This document shows, in pieces, positions 11,563-22,200 of a stretch of DNA of 24,584 nucleotides. Positions within the stretch are counted from its first letter, which is position 1. Every line of letters starts with the position of its first letter. Source of the DNA: Dunaliella salina (Eukaryota > Chlorophyta > Chlorophyceae > Chlamydomonadales > Dunaliellaceae); the NCBI GenBank assembly GCA_002284615.2, contig MU069457.1, forward strand, positions 447,666-472,249, read 5' to 3'. The notes under the pieces were generated by a model, which was not told the DNA's origin, did no database searches, and was given only the letters and a program-made list of their open reading frames with translations. The position numbers and the translations under genes are program-made.

Positions 11563-14500
11563 ACGGTGTGTGTGTGTGTACGCGCGCGCGCGCGTGTCAC
11601 CAGGGTCTGGACTTCATAGCTTCCTCCACCCGGCAGCAATCCTCACAAGCATCATTCTCCAAACATTTCCTATTATCACTGCCCACAATCGCATAACTAG
11701 CAGCCTGCAGCAATCTTCATAATCATCATGTTTCAGGGGTAGGGCAGCATTTGGTTGAAAGGAAGAGAAAAGTCACGCCGGCCAATAAGGCTGCGCGCCC
11801 CTGAGCAACAAGCTTAGCTGCCTCAGACAAGCAGAACTGATTTTGGACACAAGGAGCACGCCACCTTTGGATGCATCCAACCAATTTCAGATGAAATCCC
11901 GTTCGTCATGAAGTGACACTGTATGTCGAACTTCTTGAGTTTATAAAGTGGAATTGTTGTTTTCCGCTGCAACACCACACATTCACACCCTGATGAAGGC
12001 TGATCGGGCCAAACTGTCCTCTTCCTGGGCTTGCCTTTTGTTTTGGTTGGCAAGTGATGCAAACCTGTCCCCTCACTTTTCTTCCATGTGCTACACAAAA
12101 AAGGCATTCGTTATCGAAAGCAGCACCCCTCAGGAGAGAAACACAGAAATTGGATTTCAATTCATAAACTCGAGGCAGTTTTCTACCATTTGCATGTCTT
12201 GATAGCCAGGGGTGCGATAATTCAGTTGCAGCAGTCATTCGAATTCAATTACATGGAGACGAGGCTGCCCTACCCTTTGCATGTGCTGGTCAAGGAGGGG
12301 TGCAGTTGCTCACCTGCAGTGATTCCAACTTAATAGCAAAAAGACGAGGCTGCCCTACATTTTGCATGCTATGGCAAGGAAAAGGGCACCAATCCAATTG
12401 CAGTCATTTGATTTCAATTGCACGAAGGCGAGTCTGCCCCACCCTTTGCATGCTATGGCAATGAGGGGTGCAATAATTCAAGCAGTTATTCCGATTCAAC
12501 CCCATATGGTCAGGGTTTGGGTTACAGGGTTATTGACCAAACCCTAAACCCTAACCCTAGACCCCAAATTCAACCCTAAAACCTAAGACGAGGCTGCCCT
12601 ACACTTTGCATGCCTTAGCAATGAGGAGCACCACAATTCAACTGCAGTTATTAAAATTCAATTTCAACAAGAGGCATGCCTACCCTTTGCACGCCTTGGC
12701 GAGGAGGGGCGCCAGGTGTGGAGCCAGAGTGTGGTGGACAAAGCTGTGCACTGCCTCTGCAATCTGGTGGGCTGTTGTCAGGTCCACGCGCAGTGCTGCA
12801 GCCATGTTGTGACCATGTTGGTGTTTAAATTTGATTGCATGGAGACGAGGCTGCCCCAACCTTTGCATGCGCTGGCGAGGAGGGGTGCCAGGTGTGGTGC
12901 CAGAGTGAGGTGGACAAAGCTGCACACCGCCTCTTGCATGGCACATTCTGGTGGGCTGTTGTCGGGTCCACGCGCAGTGCAGCATGCCATGTCAAGATGA
13001 CAGAGCAATGTTGGTATACGCATGCCATGTTGCATTCTTGGCCAATCCATGTTTAGACCTGCTATGCCGGTGGGCTGTTGTTATGTTGGTGTCCGCATGC
13101 CATGTTGCATTCTTGGCCAATCCATGTGAAGACCATGCTCTATTGCTCTGTTGCTCTGCGCTCAGATTATGCTCTGTTGCTCTGTTGCTGTTGGGCTATT
13201 ATTAGGTCCACTCGCAGCGCTGCATGCCATGCAATGACAGTGTTACATTGGTGTCCGCATGCCATGTTGCATGGGTGGTCATGCCATAATAAGACCATGC
13301 TGCGCTGAGGGCTGTTGTTATGTTGGTGTGCGCGTGCCATGCTGCATTGTTGACCATGCCACTTTTAAGATAATGTCATGTGGGGGAGCAATGCCACGAT
13401 ACAGTCCTGTCACTTTTCGGGGGGAAGCATGCCCTAATTGACTATGTTCTTGGGCAGGCTGCATGCCATGATTTGATCATGTTCATTTGGGGGGCTTCGC
13501 CATGGTGTGGTCTTCTCATTTTTTTTGGAGGGAAGCATGCTCTGCTATGACCATGTTATTGGGTGGGCTGCATGCCAGGTAGGCTGTTGTTAGGTCCATG
13601 CGCGAGGTTGCATGCCATGTTTCAGCAGCGCATTTGTCTGTCAGTCCACAACACACTCCAGCAGCTTATCTATTGTGTCCACACCACCTTTCAGCAGCCA
13701 TCGCGTTTTACCAGCAGTGGGCTGTGGTCAGGAGAACTCGTAAGGCTGCATGCCATGATTCAGTAATGGTGGGCCATGTGTAAGGTCCACACCACATTTT
13801 AGCAGCCACCATGTTTTGGCAGTGTTGGGCTGTTTTCATGTCAGTATGCGAAGCTGCATACCATGTTGTAGCAGGGGAAGCCCATGTGTCAGGTCCACAC
13901 CACATTTTAGCAGCCACCATGTTTTGGCAGTGTTGGGCTGTTTTCATGTCAGTATGCGAGGCTGCATGCCATGTTGTAGCAGGGGAAGCCCATGTGTCAG
14001 GTCTGCACCATGTTCCAGCAGCCACCACGTTTTGGCAGTGTTGGGCTGTTTTCCTGTCAGTATTCGAGGCTGCATGCCATGTTGAGGGGGAAGCCCATGT
14101 GTCAGGACTACACCATATTCCAGCAGTTTCCATGTCAGTGTGCGAGGCTGGATGCCATGTTTTAACAGGGGAAGCCCATGTGTCAGGTCTGCACCACGTT
14201 CCAGCATCAATCGCATTTTAGCAGTGGTGGGCTGTTTCCAGGTCAACATGCGAGGTTGCATGCCATGTTTCAGCAGAGGCTGTGAGGGAAACTAAGGAGG
14301 TGGGGGGACAGGGCATTATGATAGTGCATTGGGAGTGACAGACATGTCTTTGAAGTCCTTTTTTAAGGGTAGGAGTGATGAAAGAAAAGGGGCTCACGTG
14401 TACTTTCGGTGTGCTTTGTCCATAATGAGCATCATACATCTTAAGCAGCAGGAAAAGAGGGGGGTGTGGTGATGGGACATTGCGACAGTGCATCGGAAGT

Positions 14501-16823
14501 GAGAGGTGCGTTGTTAACGTCTTTTAGGGCAGAGGTGATTAGGGTAAAGGGGCTCATACGTGCTTCCAGTGCGTTTTCTTCAGGTTGAGCATCAAAAGCC
14601 AGCAGGTATGATTCAGATGGCACACCTGACACCACCGCATGTGCCCTGACAAAAGAAATGGAGTCCCGTGGTGAATACATGCACGCTCAACTCTTCATTT
14701 TTTATGCCCCTTGCATGTTGTAGGACTGCGTCTGCCGCAACAATTTAATCAAGGTGCAACAAGACTATCTAAATGCCTGGCGCTAAATGTTTAGTTCTCC
14801 GGCAATCATCGGCGCGGTGAACAAAAGCCGAGAAAGCCTTCACCTGGTCCAGATGTATACCAGAGCCTCTCGCTAGCGACACCAAGAGCTTGTAAGTACT
14901 TACAGGAGAAAGCCGTCATTGAAAAAGCCACCAGCAGACCCCTGCCCAACCCCAAACAACGAATTGTCAAGAGCAGCAGGCCTGCTTTGAGGTAGGGGCA
15001 TGCACCCCTTTCCAGTGCTTGTCCTTTAAAATTGACACCATGGTTACCAATGCGGACCTTTGGTAAATACGTGAATGTTTGGATGAAACGCAGACGGGAG
15101 CGCTGGGCCAAAAGGACCAAGCCATATTGGATGGCTGGGTGCCACCAAGCAACTTACTATTCCTACTACACGCGTTTCTTAGTGTTTGGCGGGATGGGTG
15201 GATGTGCAGACGGATGGCCTTATTGAGAGCTAAGAGATTACAGAACCACAGGCAGCCGACCACAATGAGCACACACGTGGCCAATTATGGACAATCACTG
15301 GAGGGAAGTGGGATGGAGCCACACCGGACAAGCAGCCAGCAAGCACAAATGGGGGTGTGGACAATTATGGAGAGGAATGGGATGGAGCCACACCTGACAG
15401 GCAGCAGGACATCAACTGGCCCAGGGCCAGGGCAGTGAAGGGCTGCATGTACGAGTCCGTGTTGCGCTTTTCCCCGAAGCTGCCTGGTACCTCTCCCTTG
15501 CTGTCCTCTGCTGAGTCTGCTACAGCGCTCTGCCCTGTTTCAGGCGTTGCCCTTTCCCTGGAGAGCGAAGTGCTCAGCTGCTTGGACAGGGAGCGCACCA
15601 GAGGGGCGCATTGGCCTGAGTTTCAGGCACCAGGGGGGGAAAGGGAGAAGGAGTGAGTGATGAGCAGCAAGGAAAGGGAGGCTGCTTGAACAGGCTGAGC
15701 TGGCTCAGGAAAGTGCTCAGCTGCTTCAACAGGGAGCACCCCTTTGAGGGGTGCGTTGGCCTGAGCGGTATCAGGGGGAGGAGAGGAAGAAGGCATGAGC
15801 AATAAGCAGCAAGGAAGGGAGGCAGCTGTGACAGGCCTAAGCTAGCAAAGGAAAGTGCTCAGCTGCTTACACAGGGAGCGCATAAGAGGGCTCATTGGCC
15901 TGGGCCGCAGCAGCCTCAGGAAAGGGAGAAGGATTGATGAGCAGCAAGGAAGGGGAGGCTGCTCATACAGGCTGAGGTAGCTAAGGACAGTGCTCAGCTG
16001 CTCAGACAGGGACACAAGAAAGAGACAAAGGATTGGCAACAGGGCTGCAAGGGATGTGACAAGGCAGCCACGCACAACCAACCAAGGTCAGCATTGACTT
16101 CCTTGTATGAAGAAAATTGAGAGGGAAGACTTTGAAGGTTTCCTGCACTTCATGGGGGCATTACAGGAAACGCAAGAGACAAAAGCAGGGCAGCATCATA
16201 CAAGAGAGGAGAGCAAAGCACGCACCAGGAGGCAGCACCTGCAGAGAACAAGGAACAAAAGAGAGTGACGAGGAATTGGCCACAACAGGACCGCCAGGGA
16301 CACAACAAGGCAGCAGCGTTACAAATAGGAGAGCACAGCACGCACCAGGGGGCAGCGCCTGCAGGGCACCAGTCATGGCTGCCAGCACCGAAGGTTGCAT
16401 GACCACTGCAGCGCCAGCAGCAGCCAGGAGCTGCGGCTGCACTGTGTGAACACCAGCAGCATGCCCCGCTTCTGTAGCAGCGTTGCTTGTAGCAGCAACA
16501 GCAGGCAATGGGCCGCTAGTGGTAGCTACAGCAGGCAATGGACCTTGCATGTCCTGACCAGGATCTTGTGGCTGCCGGCTGCCTCCATGGTGTTGGTGCA
16601 CGGGGCTGCCGGGGTTGGGCACTAGGGAGGTGATGAGTGTGCTTAGAAGGGTGTCCAGCTGGCGCAGCTCTGAGTAAGCACGCACCTGTGCACGGTAATG
16701 CACACAGGTGCATGTGTGTATTGTGTATGCAGGCAGGGGCAAGATGAATGTGTGTGGGTGCACACCTGTGCATGGCAACGCACACAGGTGCGCGCATGCG
16801 CATGCGCGCGCATGTGTGTGCGT

Positions 16824-16877
<54 letters not shown>

Positions 16878-19185
16878 TATTATTTTATATATACATAGGA
16901 TATGTACACATACATACATACATAATATATATAGTTAGTTTCGTTATATACATAGGTATATATATATATATTTATATATTTATATATAGATTATATACAT
17001 GTATATATATATATATATATAGGTTATCTATATATACAGGTTATACATAGTTTAAGAGAAAGGTGATTGCTGTTGAGTGCACTAGGCTGGCAATGTGTGG
17101 CTGACAACGTATTGGTCTATTGATTGAATGCATGGGATGTTCATGCTTGGAGTGGACATGCGCTGGGGCTCCCTCAGCTTCTCTTCTCAAAATTTTGTGC
17201 CAGCGTAGGAAGCTAGCAAGGGCTGGAGAAGCGTGCTTCACTGATTTGGCACAGTGGAAAGCGGCAGAGACGACCAGGCTGTCCCTGTGTAGCATGCTCA
17301 AATTTATGCCGCTTGCAGATCAGAGAATGAGCACCACAGTGCTGCCCCTAGGGAGCATGCTCAAATTTATGCTGCACAAACCAAAGAATGAGCACACAGC
17401 GCTGACCCTGTGTAGCTTGCCCAACTTTATGCTGCATGTAGATCAAAAAATGAGCGACACAACTGCGTGCACGCACCAGGCGTTGTGTGCCTGACACAGC
17501 CACCAACAGCGGAGGAACGGAGCCAGCTTCTTGGAGAGAAGTGCAGGTTGGTGGTGCTGATGCTTGAGCAGAGGGTACATCGTGAAGGTTGGTGAGGGCT
17601 GAGGCTGCAGTGCCCCAAAGCAGGAGCCACAGGTGGTCCAAAGATTTGGCCACAGCCCTGGAAAACACGAGTGAGAGGTGAGAGATGATACATCGTGCAG
17701 GTCAATAATGAGGGCCACAGCTGCTGTACCCCAAAGCAGGAGCCAAAGGCGGTCTGAAGATTCGGTCACAGCCCTGAAAACCATGGGTGGCCGTTGAAAA
17801 CATGAGTGAGGGGTGAGGGACGATACATTGTGAAGGTCGGTGAGAGCTGGCAAAGCTGCAGTGATCCAAAGCAGGAGCAGCTGCAGGTGGTCCAAAGATA
17901 TGGTCACAGCCCGACAGGGGACGAGCGAGGGGTGAGGGATGATGCACCGTGAAGGTTGGAGAGAGCTGTCAGAGCTGCTGTGCCCCAAGGCAGGTTAGCC
18001 ACGAAAGGTCTACTTACTCGGTCACAGCCCTAAAAAACATGTGTGAAGGGTGGGGGAATCTTCTGACAGTTACAGTTGTTGCAACCAGTAGCCAAGGCGC
18101 TGGAGAAGATGAGTGAGGGGCGAGGGATGCAGGGTGCAAAGATATTGGATATGTGATTGGAAAGGAAAGGGGCCGCATGTCGGCTCTGTGATACAAGGGA
18201 AGTGAGGGGCACAGGGGTGTGTGCATTGCAATATGGATTGGAAGATTAAGCAGCGAACGGGTGGGTGACGGGATGAGGGTCGCAAATCAGTCCAAATCCA
18301 ATAGACACGAAGGGTGTGAGGGTTGGAGGGGTACGTGTCATTGCAAAACAAGACAGAAGTCATTGAGCAATGAGGGTGGGGCACACTGCATGCCTAGAAG
18401 TGGCGGGTCAGGCAAAGCCTCTGTAGCGGAAAGTGCACAGAGGGCACCTCCCTCTGCGTTGCCCTTGCACGGGAGTCGGTCCATTCATCTTACCTAAGTC
18501 TTGGGTCTCGCAGCATCTTGCCTGCTACAGGATGATTTTCTCTGCTTCCTTTCTTGTTTTTCTCCTACCACTCAGTTGGGTCACCTTGTTCCACCACAGA
18601 GCTGTGCTGTTGAAAAATTGTACAGGTGTAGGCTTCCCCATTCATGTCAAATCTCAGGCACAAGCACCCTGGCTGGCGCAGACCGGTCACACACGAGCTT
18701 GAAAGTTAAGAAAGATTGATTGATATTGGGAAGCCAAGGTTCTCACTTTGGTTCTTTTTCTGGGGAACACATTTCAATGCTCTGGCCAGTAACCTCTGCC
18801 ATGTCACAATCATTTGCAAATGAACTTTGCGCGCTCAGTCAAACGGCTGTTTGCTGCACGGAGACCTTCAGACTGCATCCTAGGGTTGGCTTGGGGGAAT
18901 TTGTTAGGGCCCTTTGGTGGAGATTCCGATCCTCTCCTTAATGCACGCGGCTTGACGGCAAGCATGTTATTTTTTTCCAACATCCAGAGCCCACACCTGT
19001 AGTCCAGCTCCAACATTGCACACAGCGCGGCAGAGGTAGCCACTTGCAGCTGGCGGAAGTCCTCCACTCGTCCCACACCACCACTGCCTGACCCTCCCAT
19101 CCCAGTCACCTCAGCTGAATCCCCTCTGAGCGCATGGTCCCTGTCTTGCTGTTTGCGCTTTTTCCTGGATCCCTCCAATGCCCCC

Positions 19186-19217
<32 letters not shown>

Positions 19218-22200
19218 TCTTTCTGCTGTTGGCGCTTGTGCTGTTGCGTGCTTTGCTGTCAACTGAGCAGAAGCTGCTGCTGTCGCTTGCGTGTCATAGT
19301 TGCCCATGATCCGTTCTGCCAACGCTCTTAGGTATCCACTCTGCTGCCTGGATACGTCACGCATGGGCTGGTAAGCCCCACCACCCTGCATGCACCAACA
19401 CAGGTGTGGAAAGCAAAGGATTGGCCATGATGCGCCGCGCCTAGGCCCACAGGTATCCACTCTGCTGCCTGGATAGGTCGCGTATAAGCTGGCAAGCCCC
19501 CACACCCTGCATGCACCACGAGGTGTGGAACCAAAGGACAATTTGATCGCAAACACACTGTTGCACAGAAACATGAGGAGACTTAAACAATCAATCTGTG
19601 CCTGGGCCTGGCTAAGCCTCGAGCTGACTTTGCCTTGTCTCAGGTAACATTCCTTTGGTACATCGATGTGTCTCCTAGCGTCCTTGGACCTTCAGCCAGC
19701 TTGGAATGCCTCAAATATTATTTATTCCTTGTTTGGAGATTTGCAGTCAGTTGGCTTCCAGAGCCCAGAGGTTGGCCTCGAGAAGCTGGGCAGCAGTGGG
19801 GAAGCAGTGCGCCTTCGTGTGAGTGGTAGAGCCATGTGGGCAGTTTCCCTTCATGTGAGAGGCGAGAGACGTGCAGGCAGTGTGCTACTGTTGAGTGGTG
19901 AAAGCTGCGCGGGCGGTATGCTTTATGTGAGCCGCAAAAGCCGCATTGGCAGTGTGCCTTCGTGTGAGTAGGGAGAGTCACGTGGGCAGTGTGCCTTTGT
20001 GTGAGTAGTGAGAGCTGCATGGGCAGTTTGCCTGAAGTGTGCGCAGTGGAACCGCATGGGCAGTGCGCCTTTAAGTGAGCAGCAAGAGAGCAACAGGTGC
20101 AGTGCGCCTTTGTGTGAGTGGTAGAGCCACGTGGGCAGTTTCCCTTCATGTGAGCCGCGATAGACGTGCAGGCAGTGTGCTACTGTGTGAGTGGTGAAAG
20201 CTGCATGGGCGGAGTGCTTTATGTGAGCAGCAAGAGCCGCATTGGCAGTGTGCCTTTGTGTGAGTAGCAAGAGCCACGTGGGCAGCGTGCCTTTGTGTGA
20301 GTAGTAAGAACTGCATGGGCAGTTTACCTGAAGTGTGCGCAGTGGAGCCGCATGGGCTGTGCGCCTTGATGTGAGCAGCGAGGGAACAATAGGTGCAGTG
20401 TGCCTCCATGTGAGCAGTGATAGCAGGATGGGCAGTGTGCCTTTGTGTGAGTAGCAAGAGCCACGTGGGCAGCGTGCCTCTGTGTGAGCAGTGAGAGCTG
20501 CGTGGGCAGTTTGCCTGAAGTGTGCGCAGTGGAGCCGCCTGGGCAGTGTGCCTTGATGTGAGCAGCGAGAGAACAATAGGTGCAGTGTGCCTCCATATGA
20601 GCAGTGATAGCAGGATGGGCAGTGTGCTTTTGTGTGAGTAGCAAGAGCCACGTGGGCAGCGTGCCTTTGTGTGAGCAGTGAGAGCTGCGTGGGCAGTTTG
20701 CCTTGATGTAAGCAGTGAGAGAGCAAAAGGTGCCGTGTGCTTTTCTTTGAGCGGTGATAGCAGGATGGGCAGTGTGCCTCCATTTGAGCAGTGATAGCAG
20801 GATGGGCAGTGTGCCTTTATGTGAGCAGTGAGAGAGCTGCATGGGCAGTGTGCCTTTGGGTGTGCAGTGAGAGCCGTGTGGGCAGTGCGCCTTGATGTAA
20901 GCAGTGAGAGAGCAATAGGTGCCGTGTGCTTTTCTTTGAGCGGTGATAGCAGGATGGGCAGTGTGCCTTTATGTGTGCAGTGGGAGCTGCATGGGCAGTG
21001 CGCCTTTGTGAAAGTAGCGAGAGCCGTGTGGGCAGTGCGCCTTGATGTAAGCAGTGAGAAAGCAACAGGTGCAGTGTGCCTCCATGTGAGCAGTGATAGC
21101 AGGATGGGCAGTGTGCCTTTGGGTGTGCAGTGAGAGCCGTGTGGACAGTGCGCTTTGATGCAAGCAGTGAGAGACGTGCATCGTGCCTCAGAATGAGCAG
21201 TGGAGCCGCATGGGCTGTGTGCCTTTGTGTGCGTAGGGAGAGCGGCATGGGCAGTGAGCCTCCATGTGAGCAGTGAGAGTAGTATGGGCTGTGTGACTTT
21301 TTGTGAGCAGTGAGAGTAGTATGGGCTGTGTGGCTGCGTGAGAGCAGGGGAAGCAGTGTGCCTCTAGGTTTGCGCGACTGTACAACAGCACAACAAGCAC
21401 AACGCACAGTGCACAATGCATGACGGCACGACGCACAGCTGCACAACAGCACAGCGCGCATGACGCACAGCTGCACATTACTAGCAGGTGGCACCGCAGT
21501 CGCAGGGCGTACATAAGCAGACATGGCTGCGAAAGCTGAACACCCTGAAGCTGGACACCCACATGTGTTCAGGCCCCCAAATATCCACACTCCTCACTTA
21601 CCTGCGCAGCTGCAAGCAGCGCAGCCAAGTCATGCACCAGAGCTGAACACTGAAGCAGGACTCCCTTACGTGTGCAGGGTCCCAAATCTGCACGCTCCAC
21701 ACTCACCTGCGCAGCTGCTAGCAGCGCAGTCAAGCCATGCACCAAAGCTGAACACTGAAGCAGGACACCCTTCCATGTGCAGGGCCCCAAATCTGCACAC
21801 TCCACACTCACTTGCGCTGCTGCTAGCAAAGCAGCCAGGCCATGCACCAAAGCAGACGGCGGGGGAGGACGTTGGTGTTGCTGCTCGTCTTGTGGCGCCT
21901 TTCCAGCAACACATCCCATCTTTCCATCAACACTTTTCTTCCTCTTCTTCCTGCTACCTGGCTCTACCCCTTCTCCTGGAGCCCCTGCCCCTCCTCCGCC
22001 GTTCCAGCCATCCCCTCCCTGCTGCTGCCAATGTTCGCGGCTGCGTTCCAAAGTGTGAGCTAAGGTGTTTGAAAGCACCACCAGCATGTTAAACTCAGCA
22101 TTTGCCAGTGCTGCTGCACTGCCTGACTCCTCCCCGAGCGCCGCATCTCCCCCATCCAGCCCCCCGCCACTGCTGGCTTTCGAGCGCACGAGCAGCGAGG

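Noticed and set aside
11823..12238. Cys-rich minus-strand frames suggesting a piggyBac-type transposase end
   Set aside because: KPRKRT and scattered cysteines are suggestive, but the zinc-ligand spacing does not match and there is no catalytic domain nearby.
19923..21590. Long minus-strand frames of 172-286 codons
   Set aside because: They are produced by the ~38-bp minisatellite lacking stops; their amino-acid pattern simply repeats with the unit and shifts frame between blocks.
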